DNA from: Procambarus clarkii | Taxonomy: Eukaryota; Arthropoda; Malacostraca; Decapoda; Cambaridae | DNA: 64,000 nucleotides | Direction of reading: 5' to 3' | Assembly (NCBI RefSeq): GCF_040958095.1 | Contig: NC_091172.1 | Span: forward strand, 29,271,654-29,335,653 | Part shown: positions 10,535-21,812 of the stretch, one piece after another | How positions within the stretch are numbered: position 1 is the first letter of the stretch | How the letters are laid out: each line of letters opens with the position of its first letter | The notes under the pieces: generated by a model | Told to the model about the DNA's origin: nothing | Seen by the model: the letters and a program-made list of their open reading frames with translations, nothing else | Database searches by the model: none | Made by a program: the position numbers and the translations under genes

Positions 10535-10580
10535 AGGTTCGAACCCTCGTCACGGCCCTTGTGGATTTGTTCATAAATGT
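10535..10580 (+). mobile_element. SINE-3 fragment, opposite orientation
   Basis: GGTTCGAACCCTCGTCACGG followed by CCCTTGTGGATTTGTTCA. This is the B-box and 3' part of SINE-3 facing the minus-strand head at 10318-10432. Confidence 0.65.
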
Positions 10581-10614
10581 ATTAATTCACCAACTATAGT
10601 ACTAGGATCAGGTT

Positions 10615-10846
10615 GGGCTACCGTTACCTGTTGCAGGTGGCTACCGTTACCTGTGGCAGGTGGCTATCGTTACCTGTGGCAGGTGACTACCGCTACCTGT
10701 GCCAGGTGGCTACCGTTACCTGTGGCTACCGCTACCTGTGGCAGGTGGCTACCGCTACCTGTGGCAGGTGGCTACCGTTACCTGTGGCAGGTGGCTACCG
10801 TTACCTGTTGCAGGTGGCTACCGTTACCTGTGGCAGGTGGCTACAG
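10615..10846. repeat. Minisatellite, 23-bp unit, ~10 copies
   Basis: Unit GGCTACCGTTACCTGTGGCA plus GGT, with GCTACCGCTACC variants and one shortened unit near 10718. It runs directly into a LINE remnant. Confidence 0.95.
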
Positions 10847-11190
10847 GTGACGGATCTCCCAATCCTGAGCACTCCAGGTGCAAACTCTGTGACCAGGAAC
10901 TACGGCATGATCTCCCACACTACATCACCGAATGCCCAGTTATTAGACCTTTCAGACCAGTTGGCATGAGGTACCTGGAGCTTTGCAATTACTCTATTAC
11001 CTCTCGTGTTCTTGAAGATATCCTCATAATGCCTAACCATCCTGTGTGATGGGGACGTTTAACATCATGTAGCTAGTTCTTGACACACACTGTACTCTCC
11101 TTTCATATAGAAGGGAGGTGCTGCACAAATGCTTAAGTACCTAAATGTGTTAAAGTGTGTGATCACAAGGTGAAGACCACCTGTTGCTGG
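10847..11190 (+). mobile_element. LINE C-terminal zinc-finger remnant and 3' UTR
   Basis: From about 10840 to the stop at 11047 the frame reads HSRCKLCDQELRHDLPHYIT followed by ECPVIRPFRP. This is a Cys-x2-Cys ... His-x4-Cys pattern like the zinc-binding C-terminus of many non-LTR retrotransposon reverse transcriptases. The upstream RT domain is replaced by the 23-bp array. The following ~140 bases could be the element's 3' UTR. The family call comes from the motif only. Confidence 0.6.
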
Positions 11191-11194
11191 CACT

Positions 11195-11688
11195 ATGACT
11201 CACAACTCACCCTTGCGTCACTGACTCACAACTCACCCTTGCGTCACACGGACTCACAACTTATCCTTGCGTCACTAGGACTCACAACTCACCCTTGCGT
11301 CACTAGGACTCACAACTCACCCTTGCGTCACTAGGACTCACAACTCACCCTTGCGTCACTAGGACTCACAACTCACCCTCGCGTCACACGGACTCACAAC
11401 TTACCCTTGCGTCACTAGGACTCACAACTCACCCTTGCGTCACTAGGACTCACAACTCACCCTTGCGTCACTAGGACTCACAACTCACCCTTGCGTCACT
11501 AGGACTCACAACTCACCCTTGCGTCACTGTGACTCACAACTCACCCTTGCGTCACTAGGACTCACAACTCACCCTTGCGTCACACGGACTTACAACTCAC
11601 CCTTGCGTCACACGGACTCACAACTCACCCTTGCGTCACTGTGACTCACAATTCACCCTTGCGTCACTAGGACTCACAACTTACCAGC
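11195..11688. repeat. Minisatellite, 28-bp unit, ~17 copies
   Basis: Unit ACTCACAACTCACCCTTGCG plus TCACTAGG, with ACACGG and ACTGTG end variants interspersed, which could serve to trace unit history. Confidence 0.95.
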
Positions 11689-12129
11689 TCAGCGACACTT
11701 CCTCAAACTTTCCCGCCCGCTAACACTCGCCAAACTCCTTATTTCACGCAAAGTTTACAAGAGTTTCCATCTCCAACTATCCTGACTCTACTAAACTTAC
11801 TTCTCAATGTTCATAAAGTTTCATGTCTTGAATTACTAATTATTTTGAGTACAAAAGTGGGTTTAAAAAGACGTTAAAAAGATGCTTGATCCGCATTCTC
11901 TTATTTTTTAAGTAAGAGAAATGTTACTTAACATTCTTACTTTTTTATTGTGCACAAGACTGGTTTGCTTTCGTCTGTAGACTAATGTAAACTCAAGCAT
12001 TGTGTAGCATATTTTTATGTAAGATTAACCTCCTTGTGTAACAAGGGATTCTGATCATAAGGTGTTAGAAAGGCTTTCAAACACTCTTTCCGGTGCTACG
12101 AGTGGATTAAATCCTTCTTCCGGGTGTTT
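11689..12129. other. Unassigned AT-rich sequence
   Basis: About 440 bases, T-rich, with no gene or family recognised. Confidence 0.45.
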
Positions 12130-12250
12130 CAGGTGGATTTAAATCCTCTTGACGGTGATTCAGGTGGATTTAAATCCTCTTGAAGGTGATTCAGGTGGAT
12201 TTAAATCCTCTTGAAGGTTATTCAGGTGGATTTAAATCCTCTTCAAGGTG
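12130..12250. repeat. Minisatellite, 31-bp unit, ~4 copies
   Basis: Unit AGGTGGATTTAAATCCTCTT plus GAAGGTGATTC. Degenerate copies (GTGGATTAAATCCTTCTTCC) precede it from about 12100. Confidence 0.9.
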
Positions 12251-12291
12251 CTACAAAAATGATTAAGCGAAATACTGTCTACAAGATGGAG

Positions 12292-12482
12292 GGAGTTATT
12301 AAGGGGAAAACGCCAAGCCATGACGACTATATTGCACTGGGAAGGAGGTCAGGATTAGGATTTGAGATGAGACGGGGAGGAGGAATGGTGCCCAAACACT
12401 TGGACGGTCGGGGATTGAACGCCGACCTGCATGAAGCGAGACCGTGGCTCTACCGTCCAGCCCAAGTGGTTGGGCTCTACAA
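12292..12482 (-). mobile_element. SINE-2 copy
   Basis: Minus strand: CCACTTGGGCTGGACGGTAG, AGCCACGGTCTCGCTTCATG, GGCGTTCAATCCCCGACCGT, then CCTAATCCTGACC and CGTCATGGCTTGGCGTTTTC. It covers both the head and the body of the family. Confidence 0.85.
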
Positions 12483-12536
12483 GATGAAGAAATTGTTATA
12501 GAGCAACGGATTTATCACCAAGATTTAGAACCACCC

Positions 12537-13219
12537 ACCAACACTCCCACACTGCCGCAGGCAAGACAATACCCGCAGGAACCACCACCCCAACACTCCC
12601 ACACTGCCGCAGGCAAGACTATACCCGCAGGAACCACCACCCAACACTCCCACACTGCCGCAGGCAAGACAATACCCGCAGGAACCACCACCCCAACACT
12701 CCCACACTGCCGCAGGCAAGACTATACCCGCAGGAACCACCACCCCAACACTCCCACACTGCCGCAGGCAAGACAATACCCGCAGGAACCACCACCCCAA
12801 CACTCCCACACTGCCGCAGGCAAGACTATACCCGCAGGAACCACCACCCCAACACTCCCACACTGCCGCAGGCAAGACAATACCCGCAGGAACCACCACC
12901 CCAACACTCCCACACTGCCGCAGGCAAGACTATACCCGCAGGAACCACCACCCCAACACTCCCACACTGCCGCAGGCAAGACTATACCCGCAGGAACCAC
13001 CACCCCAACACTCCCACACTGCCGCAGGCAAGACTATACCCGCAGGAACCACCACCCCAACACTCCCACACTGCCGCAGGCAAGACAATACCCGCAGGAA
13101 CCACCACCCCAACACTTCCACACTGCCGCAGGCAAGACAATACCCGCAGGAACCACCACCCCAACACTCCCACACTGCCGCAGGCAAGACTATACCCGCA
13201 GGAACCACCACCCAACACT
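12537..13219. repeat. Minisatellite, 52-bp unit, ~13 copies
   Basis: Unit contains AACACTCCCACACTGCCGCA, GGCAAGACAATACCCGCAGG and AACCACCACCCC. An A/T variant (GACAATA or GACTATA) alternates along the array. A 269-codon frame is open only because the unit lacks stops. Confidence 0.96.
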
Positions 13220-13726
13220 GGTGGCTGAACGGTGCGGCAGGCGACGCCATTAACCACGAGACATAATTCGACCTCAAGCGCTGACGATGCTAGAAAATAC
13301 GAGCGGTAGATAAATTGTCCAAACTTTGTAGGTTTAACCCCAATATACTTTGAACCGCAGAGGCGCCGATCTGACCGCGAATTTGTCGTAGAAAACTGGT
13401 AAAGTTTTAACAAAGCTGTCAGATATGCGGGAATGTAGAGACTTGTAGTTGCTGATATCGTAAATCTGTGGCCCTCCTGGCCTGGCCCGGGTGGCCAGGC
13501 CAGGCCAGGGTGGCCAGCTTTAGCTACATCATGCTTAGTTACTTCCCTCCGGGCGAGATATTACTTATCCTGGTCAACATTTCACGCCAACGGTGGACCA
13601 AACTCTCACAAGTCAAGCCTGGCCACGGGCCGGGCTTGGGGAGTAGAAGAACTCCCAGAACCCCATCAACCATTTATTAACCAGCGGGCGAGTTCTGGGG
13701 GGTGACATAGCACCCCCTGGTGGCGT
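13220..13726. other. Unassigned sequence with a short palindromic patch
   Basis: Nothing gene-like. Around 13479-13516 GGCCTGGCCCGGGTGGCCAG and its partner form overlapping inverted CCTGGCC/GGCCAGG repeats. Confidence 0.45.
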
Positions 13727-13977
13727 ATCTTGAGGTTATCTTGAGATGATTTCGGGGTTTTAGTGTCCCCGCGGCCCGGTCCTCGACCAGGCCTCCATCC
13801 CCAGGAAGCAGCCCGTGACAGCTGACTAACACCCAGGTACCTATTTTACTGCTAGGTAACAGGGGCATAGGGTGAAAGAAACTCTGCCCATTGTTTCTCG
13901 CCGGGGCCCGGGATCGAACCCGAGACCACAGGATCACAAGTCCAGTTTGCTGTCCGCTCGGCCGACCGGCTCCCTTA
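13727..13977 (-). mobile_element. SINE-1, tail type I, full length
   Basis: Minus strand: head GAGCCGGTCGGCCGAGCGGA with anticodon loop CTTGTGA (anticodon TGT, Thr-like) and B box GGGTTCGATCCCGGG. Then AGAAACAATGGGCAGAGTTT, core CTAGCAGTAAAATAGGTACC, and tail GAGGACCGGGCCGCGGGGAC ... ATCATCTCAAGATAACCTCA. Confidence 0.9.
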
Positions 13978-14690
13978 TGGCGTAACTGGCCATTCTGATA
14001 TACCAATTAACGATGAATCGTCAGTATGTCACATGTGTATGCAGTCCCATGTGTGTGTGTGTACACAAGCTTACATGTGGCTTAACACAGGCAGGAGTTG
14101 GTGTACTCATCTTTAAATTCCATAGTAAAGCGCAGAGACAAAACTTGTAAAGAGTGCGCTTAACTTAAGGGAAAATGAAGTTATGTGACGTGAAAGGAGG
14201 GACCTAAAGTTGGGGAAAGTATGTGTAAGTATGAGGCAGATCCTATTGGGCCAGGCGAGGGTAAGATAGTGGTATAGTGGGTGCTGCTCGCCGGGCCGAG
14301 GTGGTGGTGGTCGGTGGTGCTCGCCGGGCCGAGCCGCTGACCGGGCCAGGTCGTTGGTCTCAAGATAACTTCAAGTTTCTCCATCTGACAGAAAGTATTA
14401 ATTAATTGTTCCCAGGACCAGTTACCCCCAGCTCCGCCTGTGTCACTCTCTGACGGATCACCCCACAACTTTCCTCTCAAGTTCCGGCCTCTATTTTTCT
14501 ACACATTTGTGAAAAGATAAAGTTGAAATAACTTTTTCTCGCTTGTAAGTGATAATTGCATTTGTATACACAATAATACTGAATAATATAAGTTCAAAAT
14601 GATTCATTCATAATTGTAATATACAATTACTTCATTTACAAATATATATATGCATTTATAATTATTTTTTAATAGTTCAAAGACCATGTC

Positions 14691-14692
<2 letters not shown>
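13978..14692. other. Unassigned sequence
   Basis: No gene seen. TCGCCGGGCCGAG occurs twice near 14288-14335. AT content rises sharply towards the microsatellite. Confidence 0.4.

Positions 14693-14693
<1 letters not shown>

Positions 14694-14782
<89 letters not shown>
14694..14782. repeat. (TA)n microsatellite
   Basis: About 44 TA units in AT-rich DNA. Confidence 0.98.
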
Positions 14783-14784
<2 letters not shown>

Positions 14785-14912
14785 TTAAGAAGATGTATTA
14801 TTAAATACGAAAATACTTAATGAAATTCCTGTCTTAATCTTTCCTTCGTGGTCTGACATTGTCACATTCTTCATCACGTGTTAATTTCTTCGTGTTTACA
14901 CACACACACACA

Positions 14913-15086
14913 TTGTACACCACATATGTAAGACCAATCCTGGAGTATGCGGCCCCAGCATGGAGCCCGTACCTTGTCAAGCACAAGACGAAGCTGGAAA
15001 AAGTTCAGAGGTATGCCACTAGACTAGTCCCAGAACTAAGAGGCTGTCCCACTGTGAGTGGGCGTGGTGCTGTTACATCTAATTAG
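14913..15086 (+). mobile_element. CR1/jockey-type LINE fragment, after RT domain
   Basis: One frame reads YVRPILEYAAPAWSPYLVKH, then KLEKVQRYATRLVPELRG. This is the conserved stretch after the catalytic fingers/palm in CR1/jockey-like reverse transcriptases. It matches the equivalent part of the longer remnant near 63510-63640 (EYAAPSWSP, ATRLVLELR). Only about 45 codons remain and there is no ORF1, catalytic motif or 3' end. Confidence 0.8.
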
Positions 15087-15614
15087 AGATATATGAACAA
15101 GGAACAATATATGAATGTATTGATCACTTGAATGTAATTAAGGACATCAAATTTCTAGCAAAGTTGCAGTAGTTTATATGTAATGAACCTTAAGTTTCCT
15201 TTTAAGATTCACGCATAAATAAGCCATGGTGTATATTATCCGAGTATATAAGAAAATGTGTTGGCCCACACGAGGCAGCTGCTGTTAATATTCACGTAAC
15301 CAGAGATGCTTCACAAGTTAGGTGTGCAGCGCCACAGCCTACCCACTCCCCCAGGGTGTGAGTTTAGGGCCAGTGTAGGCTCAGGGCGTCCCTGGACGTG
15401 TAAGAACGATATGGGATGGAGAAGTTAAACGATGCTCTGGCCCCGGAGAAGAAGGGTAGAGCTCACTTCCCTGGTAACCAGGGGACAGGATTTATCGATC
15501 CTTTCAGCAATTGCGGAACATGTTCATCTTTGTTTGATAATCAAGGCTTTGTTCATATTAAACAAATTACCAGCATCAAAACGTCCCAACCACAGGCTGT
15601 TATTGTTAGAGACA
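15087..15614. other. Unassigned sequence
   Basis: Includes a 95-codon frame at 15416-15703 with no recognisable domain. No repeat family assigned. Confidence 0.4.
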
Positions 15615-15670
15615 AGCTCGTAGTGGCTCGGAGCTCAAGCTGTTTAAGACACGTAAAGAAAGCCGCCATG
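15615..15670. mobile_element. Possible MITE end fragment
   Basis: CTCGGAGCTCAAGCTGTTTA followed by AAGAAAGCCGCCATGATT resembles the right half of the long-TIR MITE, in particular the copy near 29300. Confidence 0.35.
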
Positions 15671-16037
15671 ATTATAGCTGTAAAGGTTGGGGCAGTTGGC
15701 TGAACGGTTGACGCTTCCTGGATCTGAGGAGTTGGGGGAGCAGGAAGAGCCCACTTTTGACCAAGTGGAAGACCCGCAGGCACTTAAGACGCCTGTCTAG
15801 ATCTCCAGAACCAAACGCCAAAAAGAGGGAGCCGCTTTTGAAGACACCAACATGCTCTTAGTCCCGGCGGGAAGCCAATGTTCAATGTTCATTAAATGTT
15901 TAACGTAAAATATATAAAAAATCTACTTGAAGAATACACAGGTTTTTAAAGTATGGTGAAAGGCTTCAGGCTATACTGTGCAGGTAACAGCGCTTATTCT
16001 TCCTGTCTAGAGAGAACCTTTCGTAACTACGTACACC
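15671..16037. other. Unassigned sequence
   Basis: No gene or family recognised. Confidence 0.4.

Positions 16038-16038
<1 letters not shown>

Positions 16039-16115
<77 letters not shown>
16039..16115. repeat. (TA)n microsatellite
   Basis: About 38 TA units. Confidence 0.98.
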
Positions 16116-16118
<3 letters not shown>

Positions 16119-16984
16119 TGACGTGATGCACAATACGTCATTCCTCTCACGTGGGTGAAAGTGGGTCATCCATATGGAATACTCCCGAGGGTTCATCGAT
16201 GGTGTGATGCTAGCGTAGCTGAGATTGAATTGTATACCAATGTCCTCGTGGTACAGCTCGTGATGTGTGTACCACGTGTTTATGTACCGCAAGAGTGTAG
16301 CTGGACGCACTCGCACCGTATGTATTGTCTGGGCTACAATGCCCTATGTATTATGTTTGTTACAGTGAAGCTATGGTCACTTGTATATTGGTTACTGAAC
16401 TTACTGTGTATCGTTTTGCCGCAAAAGTATCTGTACCGGAAACCCGGTACAATCATGGTAAAAGATACAGCAATATGTTTCGAGACAATCGTGCGCATGT
16501 TACAACAATTGTGTATAGTGCAACAATCACTAGATTTAACCATATTGTACAGCCACAACCACAGAACGAGGACTAATAACTGTGCGCTAAAGATCCGCTA
16601 CAAGCAAAGCACATTGTTGAAACACTAAGATTTATCTCACTAACACCCCCCTCCCCCCACACTAACAACTCTCCCACTAACAACCTTCCTCCCACCCCCC
16701 CTTACTAACAACTCCCCAGGACCCCTCCCCCTGTCACCCTGGGGGGGCCCACAAGATCATCAAGAACTTGGAGGTTCACGCCCTCGGGCGACTGACGGCG
16801 CCGCCTCGCCAAAAATTATTCAACAATTTGCCTTCGTGGCGTCGAAGGATTTTTTGGTTCTCTTCGTCCAGACATTTGTCTATGTTGGCGCTTGTCGGGG
16901 CGCTGGGAGCTGGGCGGGGGTGAGAGGTGGGAGGGAGAGATATAGGGGGGGGGGGTGAAATAGAGAGGGCCAGCACACGTTACT
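16116..16984. other. Unassigned sequence
   Basis: Contains the longest non-repetitive open frame in the window (157 codons, 16155-16628). It has no recognised domain and is within chance expectation for 64 kb read in six frames. A C-rich patch with CTAACAAC motifs lies at 16640-16745. Confidence 0.45.
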
Positions 16985-17102
16985 TGGTCTACTGGTTGAG
17001 CTTTAGCTTTAGCTTCCGCCTCTTTGGTTCACAGGTTGGCCAGCCTACTGGGTCGTGATACATCTTCGTCTGGACTTGACGAAGACCTCATTCTTCGTCA
17101 AG

Positions 17103-17163
17103 GACGTTGACCAAAGACGTTGACCAAGGACGTTGACCAAAGACGTTGACCAAGGACGTTGAC
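17103..17163. repeat. Short tandem repeat, ~14-15-bp unit, ~5 copies
   Basis: GACGTTGACCAAAGAC alternates with a GG variant (GACGTTGACCAAGGAC). Confidence 0.85.
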
Positions 17164-17279
17164 CCTTCTGCTTGAGCAGAAGTGGCCAAGGAGTCTGTCC
17201 ATTTTTTTTTCACATATTTGTCGATAAACATTTGTTTACCGTTCGGTTACTGAAAAAAAAAATTATATTCAGTTTATTT

Positions 17280-17860
17280 GGGGTACTCATTTTCCCACCT
17301 GTGTCCCCCCATACTCGTGTAGAACCAGTTTTAAACCAGTGCGTTTGTCCATCATATAAAATTCTACTGAGAATTTTGTAATATGATAATTATGTCTCCC
17401 TTAACCTTCCTATCTTCCAGTGACGTGAGGCTTAAATACTTTAGTCTCTCCTTATATCTTATACCTCGCATATCTGGTACTAATCGAGAGGTATATCGAA
17501 GACTTTGTATTTCATATATGTAAGTTAAAGTCTTAAATTATGAATTAATTACAATTATTATTGTTATTAAATGCTGTTTTTTTCACCTTCGTAAAGCCAA
17601 ATTTTACGACTGCCATTATTAAATATGTAGCTGGTATTCGTTTGACCTGTGGGCTTAAGAAAACAGTTTCGGTGTGATGTATTAACCCAAAATCTTCTGC
17701 TTTCTTCAATGCCATGAGTTCTCGCTCTCAGTTGGTATTTGTGTCTTCTTATGTCAGCAACTATCTTCATTATATTGCGCTTGCTTGAGTTGAACTCTAG
17801 TAGCCAGGTAAAAAGCGAGAAGGAATGCAGAGAGTCATACTGACTCACTTTAGAGAGTCA
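17280..17860 (-). mobile_element. Degenerate CR1/jockey-type LINE RT fragment
   Basis: Reading the minus strand from about 17810 gives WLLEFNSSK, the motif following the palm in this RT group. Further on (about 17450-17385) comes RLKYLSLTSLEDRKVKGDII, the expected C-terminal block. Frameshifts and stops separate them. The same order of motifs appears in the plus-strand remnant at 62650-63745. Confidence 0.7.
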
Positions 17861-17868
17861 TTTTAAAG

Positions 17869-17871
<3 letters not shown>

Positions 17872-17961
<90 letters not shown>
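17872..17961. repeat. (AG)n microsatellite
   Basis: About 45 AG units. Confidence 0.98.
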
Positions 17962-17964
<3 letters not shown>

Positions 17965-19098
17965 CATAGATGAGAAGCCAGAGTTTGGGAGATAAGCTCA
18001 AGTGATTAAGACTGTGAAGACCCAGAGTCATTAAGAACCTAAGAAGCCAGAATGAGAAAGAGTAAAAGGATGTATAGTGAAGTAAAGCGTGAGGATCAAA
18101 AAGAGAACACTATATAAAATAATGAACTTAAGATATGCAAATCAGATACGCAAACTGAATCTTCAAGGGAAGGCTTCAATAACAGCAGCAAGAGCCGAGA
18201 AAAGCAATATCGGGAGCAGCGGCTGTGACAGGCAGTGTCAGCCCCAGGAGAAGTGTCAGGCCTCGGCCACACCGTCAGCTACAGCGCCGGTACCAGCTAC
18301 ACTGTCAGGAGCAGAACTTGTGTTTAACATAGCCTGTTTATTTATTTATTTTGAGAGGTTATTGCACGAAGTTCCTCCCTCAACACTACCAACCCAAGAC
18401 AACTTAGAAGAATCTTAAAGAGTTGAAAATTAAATTCCACAGATTGTTCTTGAGAGATTGGGCACCAAGGGCATCTGGGAAAACATGAGGGGACAGCCCC
18501 ATCACCCGGATGACTGGGGAATGGGGAACACGAGAGAGAGAGAACGAAGCACACAATTCATCGGATAACGACAGACGCAGTAACTAGGAGAAGCCGTGAT
18601 GCTGTCTGCCCGCCCGTACCTCAAGCGCGAGTACGCAACTCAAGTTCTTGAAGTCAGAGGTCATGGAAGTAGAGACAAAAACACATTTGCAACAGGAGGC
18701 TAATGACAGCATTTATACGAGGTTAAAGGTACTGTCAGACTAATAGCTTCGATATGAATTGCATAAAAACATTTGTAAAAAGAGAATGTGATGTTTTAGA
18801 CAAGGGTGAATGCGACAGAGGTGCAGTAACTGGGAAGTGAATTGTTTGGTACAGTGCCAGTCTCGCTTCTTCCAAAGTCGTCGTTCGATACCAGATGGTC
18901 CAAATGGTTGGACACCGTTCCTTCACTGTCCTTACATTCCACCTTATTCCAGCTGTCATACTGGTTTAAGAGTTAGATCCTCATACTTAAAATACCTTGA
19001 ACCTGCAGTGAATGTTTGAATGTCTTAAACAATCGTGACAGTCACTGAGATACGAAGCTTCGAGCAGAGGTTCAGGGTGAGTAGTTCAATGATGCTCT
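17962..19098. other. Unassigned sequence
   Basis: About 1.1 kb with no recognised gene. A 109-codon frame at 18089-18418 shows no domain. Short AAGCCAGAGT-like motifs recur near 17865-18060. Confidence 0.45.
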
Positions 19099-19348
19099 GG
19101 GGTCAGATTCACGAAAGCACTTACGAACCTGTACATCTTTTCTCAATCTTTGGCGGTTTTATTTCCAATTATTAAACAGTTGATGAGCTCCGAAGCACCA
19201 GGAGGCTGTTTTTAACAATAACAACAGTTGAATGGGTAGTTTTCATGCTTGTAAACTGTTTAATAAATGTAACCAAAGCCGTCAAAGATTGAGGAAAGAT
19301 GTACACGTTTGTAAGTGCTTGCGTAAGTGCTTTCGTGAATCTGGCCCC
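19099..19348. mobile_element. Long-TIR MITE (fold-back element), 250 bp
   Basis: The ends are inverted: GGGGTCAGATTCACGAAAGC on the left and GCTTTCGTGAATCTGGCCCC on the right. Similarity continues inward for about 90 bases (GTACATCTTT..AAAGATGTAC, TTATTAAACAG..CTGTTTAATAA). The centre is AGCACCAGGAGGCTGTTT. No transposase is present and I see no convincing target-site duplication. A second good copy is at 57931. Confidence 0.85.
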
Positions 19349-19537
19349 TTGGATATTGACGGAGCACTCAGATCCCAGTCACAAGTTGTTAAAATAAGAG
19401 ATGGTAATCAGCCGGATTTTGAAACAACGTAACCAGCTAAAACCATGTTTACTATAATTAAAAGTGAGTAAATTAGATGTGCCCCAGAGATTTATAATTA
19501 TTCTCAAACACTAGAGAACACTACCGTGACGCGTGGT

Positions 19538-19785
19538 GGTTATCTTGAGGTTATCTTGAGATGATTTCGGGGCTTTAGTGTCCCCGCGGCCCGGTCCTCG
19601 ACCAGGCCTCCACCCCCAGGAAGCAGCCCGTGACAGGTGACTAACACCCAGGTACCTATTTTACTGCTAGGTAACAGGGGCATAGGTGAAAGAAACTCTG
19701 CCCCATCGTTTCTCCCTGGCGCCCGGGATCGAACCCGGGACCACAGGATCACAACTCCAGCGTGCTGTCCGCTCGGCTCCCTAAA
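19538..19785 (-). mobile_element. SINE-1, tail type I, full length
   Basis: Minus strand: head GAGCGGACAGCACGCTGGAG with anticodon loop GTTGTGA (TGT, Thr-like) and B box GGGTTCGATCCCGGG. The core and tail type I are very close to the copy at 13727. Confidence 0.9.
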
Positions 19786-20734
19786 ACTGGTGGTAAAAAT
19801 GAAAACAATAGCGAAGTACAGTTAACGGTGACATCATCAGCGCAAGAGCGGACAACATTAACTGTAACGACAATTATTGATGAATAGTTAGACAACTGTA
19901 GAGCGAAGCCTTGAGCATCACCAGAGTTGATTAAAGAGGGAGCAGAAGCCGAAGTATCCACAACAGCTGGCGATAGAGCTTCAGCCTCACATACATGGGT
20001 CTACGTTCGAGGCTCCTAGAGCCCAGGTGAATGGAATTTTTTTAGCTGTGTTACATCTCTGAGGTGAATATAGAAACGAGTGCATTCTCACAGTAAAAGT
20101 AAATGGTATTTACGACGCGAGGTGGACCATATAGACCACATGATGCTTCAGATACGAGATCAAATCACCAGCTGAGGAAACGTTCCACACCACAGCGAAG
20201 ATCACAACACTATTGGTGTCTGTGGAACTCTTAATGCGGGTCGACTTGACTGCTAATTACTGTCCATAGATCAGAACTACGACCCTTCATTGTGGCAGGC
20301 TGAACACGACGATCAACACAGTCGACGACAATACAAATTCCTCCCGGCGCTCCAGTCGTTAAATGCTTTTTTCCCCTCAATTTCATTTGTTTATTATTTT
20401 TTTTAATCCCGTCCACCTCTATGTGGTATTTTCAAACAGCTGCGCCGTCTAAGGAAGAGGCGTACGCATCTGTAACACTTTCTTGGGTCAGAAGCATTTG
20501 GGTATTTTTATGTCTGAACGGCGTTGGTGAACCAACTTATGATAGTGGAGATAGTCAAATGAGGCATGAAATTGCTCAGAGGGAAAACAGATGGGTCAGG
20601 GCGTCTTGGGTCGTCTTAAAGACTGAGGCTGTTGGGGAGAAGCAGTTACAAGCGACCACTAGCGAACAATAACAGCTGCTTACATGTGTATGAATACCGG
20701 ACGACCCCCTAGCGACGTCCCTCGAACGGTGCTG
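19786..20734. other. Mostly unassigned sequence
   Basis: Apart from the SINE-4 fragment at 19962-20047, no family or gene is recognised. Confidence 0.4.
19962..20047 (+). mobile_element. SINE-4 fragment
   Basis: GAGCTTCAGCCTCACATACA, then GTTCGAGGCTCCTAGAGCCC and AGGTGAATGGAATTTTTTT. It aligns with 50336-50416, which has GTTCGAATCTCCCAGAGCCC and AGATGAATACAACTTTT. Confidence 0.5.
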
Positions 20735-20815
20735 TTTAACCGTGGCAGGTGTGGGTGGAGGGTGTGTCCCCAGCAGGTGTGGGTGGAGGGTGTGTCCCCG
20801 GCAGGTGTGTGTGGA
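20735..20815. repeat. Minisatellite, 28-bp unit, ~3 copies
   Basis: Unit GCAGGTGTGGGTGGAGGGTG plus TGTCCCCA. Confidence 0.85.
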
Positions 20816-20969
20816 CTGAGCAATAGAGGCAGCTGCAAGGTGGGGCAGGTTTTGTGCTGGTGGTATGTTAGTGACTGAAGGGATGGAGACGCAGGTGTTG
20901 GTTTAAGAAATAAGAGTGCAGGCAGCCTCTGTCCAGAATTTTAAATCGGTCCTATAGCGACCTTCATCC

Positions 20970-20996
20970 TTGCTCTCTCTCTCTCTCTCTCTCTCT
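20970..20996. repeat. (CT)n microsatellite
   Basis: About 13 CT units. Confidence 0.95.
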
Positions 20997-21040
20997 TTCC
21001 TCTCCAGCACTCCGTTTTTCTCACCTATTTGTCCTAGTTC

Positions 21041-21234
21041 CTAGCGAACTCCCTCGTCCTAGCATCTCCAGTGGGGTTCTGGATGCTGGATGAACTCCGT
21101 CGTCCTAGCATCTCCAGTGGGGTCGTGGATGCTGGGTGAACTCCCTCGTCTCAGCATCTCCAGTGGGGTTCTGGATGCTGGGTGAACTCCCTCGTCCTAG
21201 CATCTCCAGTGAGGTCGTGGATGCTGGGTGAGGT
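21041..21234. repeat. Minisatellite, 46-bp unit, ~4 copies
   Basis: Unit GAACTCCCTCGTCCTAGCAT, CTCCAGTGGGGTCGTGGATG, CTGGGT. A TTCTGG/TCGTGG variant alternates from copy to copy, so a 92-bp dimer may be the copying unit. Confidence 0.92.
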
Positions 21235-21556
21235 GCTTGGTCTTAACCAAGGTTAATGGGGGCTGGACAGCACATAATTTGTACACAACTGGCCCCGCTG
21301 GAGCTCTGGTGTGAGGACATTTTTCTACAAGGTCTCTCTCTCTAATCGTGTTCTATACTCCGCCGCTGGGGTCATAAACTTGGCCGTAACCATCGTTATT
21401 GCAACACTAAAAAAGGTTTAGCTGTGGCATTTGTGTATTTCCTATTTATATTTCCTATTTCTGCCTGTGCAATGTCCCATGCACCTTCCCCCAAAAACAG
21501 GAAGTCGAGTGAGTCGTACAGGTTCGAGTTGGTATAAAATACCTACTCGACTAATG
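21235..21556. other. Unassigned sequence
   Basis: No gene or family recognised. TATTTCCTATTTATATTTCC lies near 21436. Confidence 0.4.
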
Positions 21557-21559
21557 ACG

Positions 21560-21812
21560 CCTGACAGCTGGGTGGACAGACCTTTGGATTCGTAGTCCTG
21601 AGGTTACGGGTTCGATCCCCGGTGGAGGCGGAGACAAATGGGCAAAATGTTTGTTTCACCCTGATGCCCCCCTGTTACCTAGCAGTAAATAGGTACCTGG
21701 GAGTTAGCCAGCTATCACGGGCTGCTTCCTGGGGGGTGGAGGCCTGGTTGAGGACCGGGCCGCGGGGACACTAAGCCCCGAAATCATCTCAAGATAACCT
21801 CAAGATGACTGT
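21560..21812 (+). mobile_element. SINE-1, tail type I, full length
   Basis: Head CTGACAGCTGGGTGGACAGA, anticodon loop TTCGTAG (anticodon CGT at 21591-21593, Thr-like), B box GGGTTCGATCCCCGG. Core TTACCTAGCAGTAAATAGGT, tail GAGGACCGGGCCGCGGGGAC and ATCATCTCAAGATAACCTCA. Confidence 0.92.

Noticed and set aside
12444..13253. Pro/Thr/Gln-rich 269-codon frame that looks like a secreted repeat protein
   Set aside because: It starts inside a SINE-2 copy and follows a 52-bp minisatellite. The peptide changes phase from unit to unit.
16155..16628. 157-codon open frame in non-repetitive sequence
   Set aside because: No recognised domain, and one or a few frames of this length are expected by chance in 64 kb over six frames.
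16985..17060. Inverted LINE/SINE tail
   Set aside because: GGTTGAGC and CTCTTTGGTTC are present in the right order, but the spacing and remaining bases are too diverged for me to call it.
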